DNA of 64,000 nucleotides from Tyto alba (Eukaryota > Chordata > Aves > Strigiformes > Tytonidae). The notes under the pieces were generated by a model that was not told the origin of the DNA, ran no database searches, and saw only the letters and a program-made list of their open reading frames with translations. The stretch spans positions 10,261,427 through 10,325,426 of the forward strand of contig NW_024881296.1 in NCBI RefSeq assembly GCF_018691265.1. The letters run 5' to 3'. Below are positions 39,562-51,536 of the stretch, in pieces (position 1 is the stretch's first letter; the number at the start of each line of letters is the position of its first letter). A program made the position numbers and the translations under genes.

Positions 39562-40038
39562 GGTAAGTAAAAAAAAAAAATTCCAAGCCCAGTTTAAATG
39601 TAAAAAACCCAAACATGCTAAGATACAGGTAATAGCTGTTAGATCTGCCAGGAGCTTTTACTGTGCTAATAAATGACAAAGTGCCAGAGGAAATAAAAAG
39701 GGAAATGGTAATGGACTTTAACAAGCAATTTACCGAGTTTATAAATACTGCAATAATTTAATCATTAATAGCCTACTTTAGCATGGTCTCAGGCAAAGTT
39801 TATATTTGATATTTTTAAAGTTACTTTTTATTTTTTATTCTGATGTTTGTAATGCTTGCAATATTGAAAACAAAGGAGTATTGTTTACCTCGATAAAAAC
39901 ACTACATTGTAAAATGTAAGAGGATAAGACCGGCAATACTTTCTGGGTAACATTTGGCAAACTGTTTTTAATTTTTGAATGAACATTTTTATACAGTTTC
40001 AGTACTTACGAATATAGGATGACAAAATGTGCACAACA

Positions 40039-40055
40039 GACTTCAGTGGGGCCTG
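40039..40055. repeat. Relic of dispersed 'GACTTCAGTGGGGCC' motif
   Basis: GACTTCAGTGGGGCCTG is a close match to a word I remember as typical of reptile and bird old repeats ('ttgacttcagtggggccagg'). It is only 17 bp, so on its own it proves little; its neighbours at 39535 and 40831 add weight. Confidence 0.4.
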
Positions 40056-40830
40056 CTGAATAAAAAGAGTCCCTTACTGTCCTAACTAGTGTCTTAGTCC
40101 ATCCATCCTGAAGAAAGGCTAACTCATCACCCAGGTATATATTTTTGGTTGATTATGAGAGGAAGATCAATGGCCTAGAGATGAGTGTGTTATACAGAGC
40201 CTCCTTTTTCCTTCAGTGTGTTGTGTGGTTCGGAGGGTAAATCTCCCAGATCACCACTCCGGAGCCACTGGGCAGTCCCAAGACTAGTTTATTCATGGAG
40301 GCAGAGGCTGAAAGAGGCTGGCCTGGGAGAAAGTGTTGTTGAGGTGCACAGCTACACTGTGAGATTAAATGTGTCATGGAACGTTGTCCCAAGCTTGATT
40401 TCAAAAGGAGTTGGATATGGTATAAAGTATGCAGATACAAGGCAAATCTCATTGTAGAATCAAGAAATGATAAAGGAATATATAGGAATGTCCAAAACTA
40501 AAGTATATCATCTTGACTGTCTTTTCTTTTCCTTGAATGACCCTATTCTTTCTATGTGAACAGCTTTCAAATGCACATCATTCTGGACCCTTTTCCTGCC
40601 TCCAGCCTTTCAGTTCTTATTTTCTCTAGGACTAGGATACATCCTTCCAGATAGCTTCCTGTCATTTTATTGTACTGACACTGGTCCTTTCTTTCTGTTT
40701 GCTCAATTCCCTTTCCACTATTTGAGTTTGCTCCTAATGCCACACTAAGTCATGACTGTCCACCCTTCTGGGCAGCAGTTGTATATTTTATTTGTTAGTG
40801 GGTGGCCACTTGTTGAGAGTTAACTGATAC

Positions 40831-40870
40831 AAAGCTCCCACTAAAGGCAGAATGGATGATGTCTGAGTAA
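40831..40870. repeat. Relic of 'AACTCCCATTGA...CTGAGTAA' motif
   Basis: AAAGCTCCCACTAAAGGCAG followed by AATGGATGATGTCTGAGTAA resembles the remembered sauropsid repeat 'aaactcccattgaagtcaatgggagttttgcctgagtaa' along its whole length with substitutions. The intact form is palindromic in its first part; here the palindrome is largely lost. Confidence 0.45.
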
Positions 40871-43638
40871 AATGAGATTAACTTTTGTTCATAGAATCAG
40901 TGAAGACTCAAAGGAAAGGTTTGACTATAAAGCAATTCACCTGTGTTTTGTCTCCCTTTTAAGCTAGTTTAAATACAATAGCAATACAAATTACATTAAG
41001 TATCATGTCCTGATATCCATTTATTTATTTCTAAACAAGTAAGTTCTGACAGGCAGCTTCCTTCTGCAGATGGATGTGTTTGCTTTATCATTTCCTGTTT
41101 ATTTTCCCACATATTGTTTCCTCATAAATCTGAAGTTTACAGTTTGTGCTATGGGATGAGAACTGATTGTAATACTTAAACAACACAGTAAGAATAGCTG
41201 AAAGCCAAAATGCAGTGACAGTAGATCCCCTTATCAAATTGTTGATACATTATGAAAGCCCATTTCAATACCCATTTACTGGGCTACCTGTAAGAATAAG
41301 GCCTTTATTTTTCAGTGCAACCCTCTGTTTGCTATTAAAAGAGAATGTCGTCATTTGCCTGAACCAAGACAGAGAAATAAATCACTAAAACAGTTCCTGA
41401 GAAGACAATAATGATAACATGGATAGTACAATATGTTACATTCATATCATGTTAACATATAAATCTTTTATTTTGAATGGATCCGTTTTTTTGTTTTCAA
41501 GTATGAAGTACTTTAGATGAGCACAGGTATGTGCCTTTTCAATAAAAGGTCAGAGGCTCCTGAGAACTTTTCATGGGTGGTGGCGGAATTTAACCAGGTG
41601 TCGATGTTATGCCTGTTGAGCAAACCAACATTATTCTTCTGACTGTTACTGGAAAACATGTGAGTGAGGTCTTATTAGTCTGAAGATAGGAGAATTAGTG
41701 AATCTGAATAGTTACCTGAGCCAGAAAGTAATGGTGCCAGGAAGTGAAGGATTCTGTGGAAATTTTGTTGAGATGTTCAGCCAAAATTCATGTCATATTT
41801 GTATTTATCATTTATTTGCATTAGCAGTAGAAGAAAATGACAGAAAGTAATAAAATATGGCAGTATGATTTGTAGTTTAAGGGAAAAAAGCATAATTTCA
41901 CAGCCAAATATGTAAAACAGATTCTAATAAGCAAATTAGATTATATAAAATGCATGTTATGGGCAGCTTATAAGTCTAACAGACACATCAAAGGAATTTA
42001 TGGAAAATTTTTGCATAGATTTTTCAGGTAGAGGCTGAATTCTTTCAGTCTATTTGGAAAATATTTTAGAACTTTCTTATGATTTTCAGATTGTTGTATG
42101 ATGTTCTAAACTATAAACCCTTATGTCATTACTTATGTGGTAATTTCAGTGATAACAATATAGCACTTGGTACAACTTCTGCTATCATGTGCCCTGCCCA
42201 CGTTTTTATTGAGGTGTTACAAAGAACAGCCATAGCAGGAGACCACTGTACAATGCAGCACACGTTGGTTATAATTACTGAATCCATGTGGGTGCAATGA
42301 CAAGAACTACAGGTGTCTTCAGCACTAAACTCAGTTCTTAACTCAGTTTCTTAGCTTGCTATACCATTATTCTTCCTTTAATATAGATAACTTTCAAACA
42401 GCAATTCATAACAAGTTCTTAACTGGCAGGGTCCTTGAGCTCTGAGATTTCTGGCACGAAAGCCAGCAGCATCACATATGGTGCCAAACAGTTCAGACTG
42501 TATCCAAGATAATGTATAAGAATACTGAGAGAGTTCTTGGAAACCTGCTTCTGTTTACTCTTCCCTTTGTCTTTCTCTGCTTCCAGGCTTTTTGTCACTT
42601 AATGTGTGGAATGATGGGGCTAACTTGTCTGTTCCAAACTAGACCATTTAATTCTTTTGCTTTATGAAGTTCCCAGCCTATGGGTAACTACAAACTAGGA
42701 AAGAAAGTTTAGCCAATAGTTTCTGAATTTGAAAAAGGTGGCATTCGAATGAAAAGAGAATTTGTGATAAACCTAGGCAACTGGTAAGGAGATTATTTTT
42801 GAGGTAGTGCTACATTTAGGCTTAACAAGTGTCAGTATTTGCTTGTACCAAGTAGATGACATCTTCCAAGCTGTGGAGTTCTGCCACAGCTTCTCTTTTT
42901 GTTTTGCACAGTGCCAGGCAAGCAGAAGGACAGTTGTTCAGCACACAGTACTGCTGTGAATAATGACTTATTTTTAAAAGTCGCCTTTTGTTTGAGGTAG
43001 ATAGAAACACAGCCAGCTGCAAGGTAATTATAACCTGAAAGGAAATCATGCTGTATTGGTATCCTAGGGTGTTAAATGACTATCAGGAGGCCAGAAGAAG
43101 GTGTACTGGGGCTGTGTGACAGAAATACTGCAAAAGGAGCCCTGGGTATTCCCACGAGGTTTCCAGGCAATTCTTGGGGAGGTACATTCCCATTGTGGTA
43201 TATTCTGCTGCTACATGAAATACCAGCACCATCAGCCCTCTGTTTCCCTGCAGGCAGAAGATGAATCTAGAGTAGCTGGGGGACCCAGGGTTGGCAGAGG
43301 GGGCAGCAGTGTCCCTCAGTTGGGCTGGATAAAGAATTCAGGTCCATGTGCTTCCTGCGTGCCCTGCGACATCCAGCAATTATGGAGTGACTCAGAGTTT
43401 CTGAATCAGCAGCTTGGATTTATGCTCATACATTCAGGTGAATAGGTTTAGATACCCAATTTTGGAAGTGTTCGCACAGGGCTTTACTTCTCCAGCAACA
43501 GGAGCATGGCAGCAGGTCTTCTGGTTTGCATATGATATTTACATAAGTGCAGGTTCACATTTCTGTTTTCCTGAAATGACTGCCATGAATTCATAGGACT
43601 GGCTTACATTAAACAGTAGGTAATGATCAAGGGTAAGG

Positions 43639-43660
43639 AAAAAAAAAAAAAAAAAAAAAA
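43639..43660 (+). repeat. Poly-A run (22 A)
   Basis: Twenty-two consecutive A residues between GGGTAAGG and GAACAAAC. No polyadenylation signal, element body or target-site duplication was recognised. Confidence 0.9.
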
Positions 43661-46054
43661 GAACAAACTTGAGTAAATAGGAATGAGGTAAATGAGTTAA
43701 ATTGGAAAAGCAGCAAGAATTAATGTGCCTTGGGAAAACGACTAAAATGATCTATAGAGAGTGACATTGTTGAAGAGCTATTGTAATTATGTAAAGTAGT
43801 CAGCAAATCCAGGGAGCTGTCACATGTTTTATCAAACTGGTTAATTTACTCTGTCGCTTTTAACGACATGTTCTTCATCTTACATGGTCAATACAGGCTT
43901 GCAATAATGCACATTTCCTTCATTTGGCAAAGATGTTTTCCTTTGTATTTAGAGCAACTGTTATAATCTAATTCATTGTCAAAAGACTGCTGATAATTTA
44001 GAAATAATTAAAAGCTTGCGCAAGAAACAGTCATCTTGCTGTTCATTTTCTGAAAAGATGAAATTTCTTTGAAGATTTTCATTCTCTGTTTGATTAGCAC
44101 TGCCTGTCTCAGGAAGGTTTTGTGGAATCATTTCAGTACAATCAATACACAACTTTCAGCCAAATGTCAGACTGAGAGATATTTTAATGCAATTACTGTT
44201 TATCAGAAATCAGTATTCTAAGCATTGGTTTCTTACAGACTTTTTGATCCGTGGAGTCCTTGACTCCCGCTATTTATTTATTTATATATGTATTTGTTGT
44301 CAACTACGTTTGTTATTATTTTTACAGTAAAATAAAACCACAATGAATGACTATCTTGTGTCTAGCAAAAGTGGAAAATAGGTCAATATACTCAAGACTA
44401 ACAGAATGTAGAAAATACAGCATATAAATACAATTTTGTATGGACAAATCAGGAAAGAATCCTTAATGAAAGGATTCCTCAAAGCAACTCAGACCTTAGA
44501 TCTTTGAAGAGCTAGAAATCAGAATTACATGCTGAACTCCATGTTAAAGGGTCCATTATTAGTGTTCCAATATCAAAAGCTGTGCAAAAATAAGAAATGT
44601 CAAAATTGAGGTGACTTGCACATGTTGATATATAGCATTGATCCTTGACTTCACTACAAAGAACATCTCAAGGAAGGGTGACAAGAATATTTCTTTTGAA
44701 ATGTTAAAGCCTTTATCCTGCCTTCTGTTCTCATTCTCTTTTTTATCCCCTAGCCTCATCATCCAGTGTGCCCTCTCCACCTTGCTTCTTCTGCTGCTTT
44801 AATTTTTCAATTTGTTTTTGAAAGGAAACAAAAATTTCCTGTCAAGGTAATGTTGCAAGAGCTGGAGGAGAGGAACAGTCAGCTCAGACTGTTGGTGCAG
44901 CTGCAACCTGGGGTGCTGTCTGCCAGGGTCACGCTGTAACACACTCACTTCCAAACTTCAGGATCATTTAATTTTCCTATGTAGCGCTCCAGCTAAGCAG
45001 AGAGCGAAACACTCTCTTCTCTCATATTCTTCTCCTCCTTTGTCCTGTTTAGAAGGACAATTCAGAAAATCAGCATTATTTTTTACAGGAGTTTTGCAGC
45101 ATTTGCGTGTGAGCCACACCATCTAAGCACTGAAGCAGCACTGACACTGTGTGGATTTAATTTTTTTTTAAAAGCAAATTCTCGCTTCTATTTAGGTACT
45201 TCAAAAGCAGTTGAACTCTTTCCAAACTTAGTATGTATTCTGAGTATGGCGAGCATGAAAACCTGGCAACATACTTAAAACTGAGATCAATTCATCCAAG
45301 ATAGCAGATAATAATTTGGTTATAGAGGCACCAGACAGGCCCTGCAATATCACAGATTTGGGTTTCATCTGCTATCATGCATATTTGGAAGTGCAGTGCT
45401 GCCAGGGTGCTCATAAACTGCCCGACCCTTCGCCAGGAGTCTCTGGGGAAGAGGAGAGCAAGAAAAGAAGCAAGGCAGCAGCAGGGGAGGAGCAGTGCCT
45501 GCAGACCCTCCCCCTGATCTCCTCCTGGGGCATTTCAGAGAAAAGATTTACATGTCTGTTGGTGACAACCTAACCTACAAGTGTGAATTCTTACACATTA
45601 TATGGGAATCTGATGAATAAGAGTAAGGAGGCAGGAATCCCTGCAGCACAGTTAAATACTTCAAAGTCATCCATAGGGTCATTTTGAATGTCTTTTTTTC
45701 TGAAGCACAAAACCCATATTTACACTAGAAAGTGAAAGTCTCTGTTTCCAGAAGCAGCATTTGTACTGAACACTTCAGTGCCATTGTTGGGAGAGACGAG
45801 AGTTGCGTGTCATGCCAGGAAACTTTTTTGGTAATTTAACAGCCATTAAAATATATCAGTACAACTTTTAAATATGTTGTAATGTTTCTTTTTGTGACCA
45901 GAAGCACTATTGCCTAGGGATATGAATAATGAGATTAGTATTCTCTGTGTGGCAGACTCTTTGTGTGTAGCTTTTGCATTTAATAAAAGGCAATTACATA
46001 AAAGTCTGGGCTGTCATTCTCAATTTTGTACATGACCCTTATAGAAATAAGGGG

Positions 46055-46068
46055 AAAAAAAAAAAAAA
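46055..46068 (+). repeat. Poly-A run (14 A)
   Basis: Fourteen A residues after GGGG. Simple homopolymer. Confidence 0.85.
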
Positions 46069-48939
46069 CACCAAATTTTCTACTGTGTTCCCAAGGAGAA
46101 TTCATAACTAAAAGTGAAAAAAATAATTCTTCTTGGAATAAGCCAGTGCAAATAACCATAGGACCTTTCTTTATTTGAACAACACTACACTAAGTTTCTT
46201 TACAAATCTCAATTACAGTTGCTATATTCTATTGTATTTGCTTTGCCAACCTGTAGAAATAGCTGTCACAGTTTATGAATGCTACACTATGAGAGAAGGA
46301 CTGTGTATGCATAAAAATATCCAGCATATGCTGCCTAGTTCTTTTTGCAGACAGAAAAGAAAAGGAAAATGTTAATACCAATCAGTCCTTCTTTATCATC
46401 AGAGCTGGGAGTGGATAGTTTTAGAACTGAAATGAAATTCAACAATCCAAGGTCCACATTCCTGGTTGTTATCTATAGTCAGAAGAGTAGTTAAAAGCAT
46501 TCATGTACCTGTCTTATATTACTCAGTGGTGATTGGATAACCCATTAAAATTGGAAAATAAATGCCATATTATTTCAAACCATATGTTTCAGAAAACATT
46601 TACATAAGTATATGATAATAAAATACTCACATTCATATAGTAGCTTTAAAATTTTGTCTTCCCAAGACATTTGATATAACTGTGTGCGAGAGGAGAAAGG
46701 AAGGAAAGAGTGTATGCAGAAGGTGGTAGTGTTTGTATGAGTGTTCTCCCTTGTAAATAAGTTAAATGAAAACTGCAGAACAAAATACCCAGGAGTTAGA
46801 AGTATGACTCTGAGTCTGGAAAGCAAACTTTAGCATAATATCAGGCAGGAGACATTTTAGGATGTGGTGAGAGGGGAGGAGCTGTAGGCAGCAGTTGTAC
46901 CTTAATGAATTACTGATGAATAATTCTGATAATGAAACAAGACTAATTATTGGTTTGTCACGGCAACTGTAAAATGTAGTTTTTACTTGATGATGTAGAC
47001 AAGGCTTGACATTGATGAAGATTAATTTAGACTGGAGGGAGCAATGTTTTCAACTATTCAAAATCAGAGCTGGTGCAAGTTGCAGTATTCATAAGGGAGA
47101 TACAAACAGGTGTTTTATCACCCAACATGAACATCAGACCAGGCCATGCTGAGCAAGATTACAGTCATTTAGCTCCATCTTCCAAAGTCCTATATATGTG
47201 GATATATCCACAGCTATATGTACACTCGTATGTCCTTAGTTGTTATGATTCATGCTTGTCTTGAGAGTTCAAGGGCTGATCATCTTAGAAGAGTGATTAT
47301 TCTTCAGCTCCTAGTACTCATCTTCTGAATGGTCTCTAGGCAGAGCAGAAGATTAATGGTAGCTCCTTTTCTTTTGAAAATGACATGTTTGCAGAGTCAT
47401 ATGGAAATTATCCACTGGATAATTTCTTTAATTTCTTCGAGTTTTTGCTGCTCTTTAGGGGACAAATCAAGGGAAGGAAAGGTTAATGGGACTATATTTT
47501 GCTCTAGTTCACATCAGCATAATCTTGAAATTACTCCTGACTTTTTAGTGAATTTGCTCTAAATTTACAGGGATATAAATGAGAACATAAATTGATCAAC
47601 AAGACTGTCAGTTCCTAAAAATTATTTTAACCTTCCAAAGCTTTTCTCCACACTACCCTAAAATTTAAAATGCAATTCAAATAAATTAATGTGAACGTTA
47701 AAATAGCTGCTTCTAGGCTTTCCTTGAAGGTGATTTAATCTCATTTTAGAAATGAATTATTTTTTTATTTAGTTTTTCATTGCTACTTTGTTTTTGGAAT
47801 CACAAAATCACAATTTCAGCCCATGTTATTTCAATTTCAGTGGTTGGGTACTAAGAAATTCTGCCTATCATACTTCAGAGACCACTCTTCATCAAACTAA
47901 CCAAAGGCTCTGCAAGTCCGAGTCCTAAATTTCTCTGAAAGCATGCAGTCAGTTCAACTGACAGAAGTAAAGAGAACATGAACTATTTAAAACATTTTGT
48001 TGGGTTTTGACCATCAAGCACAAGTATGAGTGGGTTGCTGACTGATACATGCCATATACATTGGAACCACTATGTTCATTGCGTACTTCTTGGAGGTATA
48101 TAGAGGACATAGATTTTTCATATAAAAACAACCTGCTGCTTTCTTTTAATGAAAAACATCTTTGTGTCATATCTAAGAGGGAGCTGGTTATTTTGATCAT
48201 GGCAGTTAAAGTTGGATGATGTATTAGAGGATCTGTTTGTGTTTGCAAAGTAAGACTTGACATTTAATGGTAATGAACTTCTGGATTTTTTAGCACTTCT
48301 GGCTAATAACCAAATGAAGAGTAATGGAAGAACTAGCTTTTACAGTAAAGTTTGGGCTTCCTACTTCTGATATGGAACATGACCTAAATGTAGTAGCAGT
48401 TAATAACTATAATCGATGGGAGATGATGCCAAATGACTATTTTAGTAGTTTGTTAGAAAACTGGTTGCTTTTTTTAATGTTCTATTGCTTCTGTAGAGAC
48501 ATGGGAATTTCCTAGGGAGGGAGGATGTTGGCAGCAAGAGGTGAAACGTGTGATTCTCAGGAAGTTAAGCTGATTAATCAGTTTTAATCGCAGCTCATGA
48601 GACTTGCCTTTCCACATCTGAAACCTGAACTCAGAAATGTGTAACTGTGCCCTCTTTGTACTTCAGACAAAAGCAGAGATGAAATGTTTGACGACCTTCC
48701 ATCTTGGGGAAGCACCAGGAGGATTCAGGAAGCTGTTTTTCCTTTGGCTGGAAGTGTTAGGTCAGGTGTACATTGAAGGCACAACTGTGCCTGGAGTTAT
48801 TGCAGACACCAGTCACAGGGTGACCTGTCACTGTAGGGAGCCACTGTAGAAACACGAGGAAGGGATGGTCTCTTGCTACAACCTAGTTTACAGTCAGAAT
48901 ATCTAATATAACAGCACTGTCAATCATGACTGTTACTTC

Positions 48940-48954
48940 TTTTTTTTTTTTTTT
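48940..48954. repeat. Poly-T run (15 T)
   Basis: Fifteen T residues in AT-rich sequence. Simple homopolymer. Confidence 0.85.
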
Positions 48955-49312
48955 CATTTACTATAAAATAATTTAGCTGTACGATCCAGTGTTTCTAAGG
49001 TCTTCATTGCAAAATTTTGCCTAACTTTTATGTAAATAAATAAAATCCTACAGAAAAACTCAGACCAGTCAAATGCAACGAAGCTGTGACTTTCCAAGCA
49101 AGGCTGAATGGATATGAAACAAACCAGTCTTCTTGGTTAAGAGGAAACCATAACTACATTTTCATGAAGCAAATTTCACAACTTGTGGACACAGTTCTGT
49201 AGTAATTTAAATGGATTAAAAGTTATGATTCATTTAAGTTATTAAGAAATTTATGCTCCTAACAAAACAGAAATATTACTCTAATTTTTAGCTATCACAG
49301 TTCTGGTTTTTC

Positions 49313-49329
49313 TTTTTTTTTTTTTTTTT
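49313..49329. repeat. Poly-T run (17 T)
   Basis: Seventeen T residues preceded by GGTTTTTC. Simple homopolymer. Confidence 0.85.
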
Positions 49330-51480
49330 AATTTCCAATCACTCTTCATTACTGTAACATAAAATATTTGAAAGCTGAGCCGGGTTTGGTGGGATTTTGC
49401 TTGGTTTTATTTTATCTTTTACAAGATTATAATTATACATAGTTTAAATATCTTTGGAAAATATAGTAAATAAGAAACTGCAATTGTATTGTATCGCTTC
49501 ATGTATGTAACAACCCTAATACAGACATTGTGCTCTTATCTGGACACTTTTGTCTTAGAAACTCAATAGGCTTCGCAGACATACATAAACTGCTTAAATA
49601 ATGTCTAAGATAAAGGCACTTTATATAAGTAAAACCTATTATTGTAAGAACCAATATTATTTTTGGTACTTTTTTGGTACTCTTAGATTAGCTGCATTTT
49701 CATTAACACATATTTGGGTAATGATTTAGCAAAAATATTAATTTAGAATGAAACAAAGTTCTGTTGAAAAAACTAATACAGCTTTAGGAAGAAATTTAAG
49801 TCAAACTTTGATGACCTTATTGGGACCTAACTGCTGCATAAAATCTGTGCTACCTTTTTGCATAGACATTTTTTCCAATTTTGAAGACATATCATAAAGA
49901 GCTTGAGTTTTGAAATGGAGTTTTAAATTGAAGAGAGTTTAAAAATGAAACTGTGTGTATGTACTGTTTTTCTTTTCTGTTTTAAATTCAAGAGGTGAAG
50001 TCCCTGAAGTGTGGAAAATCACTGTTTTTAAAAGATTTCTCTAATGTATTTTTTTGCAAGAACAATCCTAAGTGTATTAAGTACAGCATTTTGAATAATC
50101 TAACTGTTGCTAAAGTATCCTTATATGGTTATTATTTTTCACTTAGCTTTACTACATTAGGACCTGTGTTAAGGACCTGTTGCTGCTATCAGTTTCCACT
50201 TTTCACCAAAAAAGATCTTCCAGGTCTGCTGGAGCTCTGTTGCTCCTTATCACTTCAGGCTCTACAGCCCCTTGAAGTCTGTGGTAAGAAGCACTGTGCT
50301 GAAAGAACACCACAGGCGTTGGGCTTCCCTAAGCGAGACACTCACTTCCCCAACTCTGACCTCCACAAGTCATGAATTAGTCTCTCACTTGCTCCTGGGG
50401 TAATTTAGATGTATCTACAAGTCTCCTTGTCTGTGCTTTCCTCCCTGACTACTCTTCAATATACGGATCTAGATTTAAATGTGGATGGATGCGGAAGCAT
50501 CTTCCCTCCTTATCTTCCCAAATGCCCTCTACTTCATAATGCACCTTCTGCACAGGTGGGATGCCCACCTCCATGCTCCCTGTGCGAGCAGTCCCTGGTA
50601 AGTCCCCAGTATGATGCTTGGGATTTATGTCACCTGCTCGCAAGTAGGGGAAAATTTAAGCCAGCATGTACCTTGTGGTTCATTGTGCCATCACTACAGG
50701 CTAAAGTCCATAGCAAAAACCCCTGGGTCCCCACTGAGATGAAATTATCTTGAAGGGAGAAAGGTGAAAAACTGTGCTCTGAAAACTTGCAGAACGCATC
50801 AAAATTTAACTGTTTCTGGCCCTCATCTCCAGCATCTTTCTCCTCATAACTTCATTTTGCTTATACTAATGAAAATCCTTTAGCCCAGTTCTGAGGACAG
50901 CCTCCAACCAGAAAATCTAACAAGCCATACTAAATTACATGTGCTACCATCAGTTATACACTAAAATAGCCAGAAAATGGGTTTTATGTTTGAATTCAAG
51001 TCCCTTTCAGGAAAACATATACAAAGGAGCTTCGCATCAAGCCAAATCCATCTGTATCTCACAAATTAATAACTGTTAGTTTTATCTATTATAAAGAATA
51101 TGGTTTATGGTTCCTCATACAGAGTCCCTCTACAAATTCCGTAGTAAAGGTGAAGATTGTGTCCATTCTGGGTGATTACTGCATATATTTAGTAACCACT
51201 TTAATCTTATTTCATTAGGATGAAGAAATATTTCACTTGGTTTGATTTCACTCAAAAACCTCTCTCTTTAAGTTTCTTATATTTCTTTTCTTCCTGAAAA
51301 ACCCATCAAAGACTGATAATATATACGTCTATTGATATTTTAGATTTTCCATTAAATTCTGTCATGGAATCCCATAATTCCTCTCTACTTATGCATTTGC
51401 TAACTTTAGGAGATAAGAAGCCAGTGGCACCCAAAAGTGGCGCTTCTGTTGTGCTGTCTGCGTTCTGGTATTGGAGATGG

Positions 51481-51536
51481 ATGTGTGCATATATATATAT
51501 ATATACACACACATATGTACATGTACACATGTATGC
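51481..51536. repeat. 56-bp alternating purine-pyrimidine tract
   Basis: Every step from 51481 to 51536 alternates purine and pyrimidine: TG units, about eight AT units, AC units, then mixed GTAC/ATGT words. Such tracts can adopt Z-DNA (GT/AC parts) or extrude cruciforms (AT and GTAC parts). It is a compound microsatellite and probably length-variable. No gene is recognised within reach to give it a role. Confidence 0.85.

Larger units (their letters stand above)
39022..51480. other. Non-coding stretch with old repeat relics, no gene seen
   Basis: About 12.5 kb without a recognisable gene. Three relic motifs lie within 39.5-40.9 kb, and a pyrimidine-rich block (40555-40745) lies between them. 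Homopolymers occur at 43639, 46055, 48940 and 49313. Open frames of 114-126 codons (43101-43445, 49995-50375, 50409-50753, all plus) have no known domain; the first and the last two lie in locally GC-richer DNA where open frames are expected. No splice-flanked exon was recognised. Confidence 0.6.

Noticed and set aside
40889..40899. TCATAGAATCA as the terminal repeat of an avian CR1 element
   Set aside because: Only 11 bases match and the adjoining sequence does not continue into the CR1 consensus.
3147..41821. Three ATTTGCAT octamers (3147, 25442, 41814) as regulatory sites
   Set aside because: About two are expected by chance in 64 kb on both strands; they are not clustered.
1040..43660. 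Long poly-A runs as tails of processed pseudogenes
   Set aside because: No polyadenylation signal, gene-like body or target-site duplication was recognised beside the runs at 1040, 1598, 18178 or 43639.
49995..50753. Two successive plus-strand frames of 126 and 114 codons
   Set aside because: Different frames, the first starts only at GTG, no known domains, and no convincing splice sites between them.
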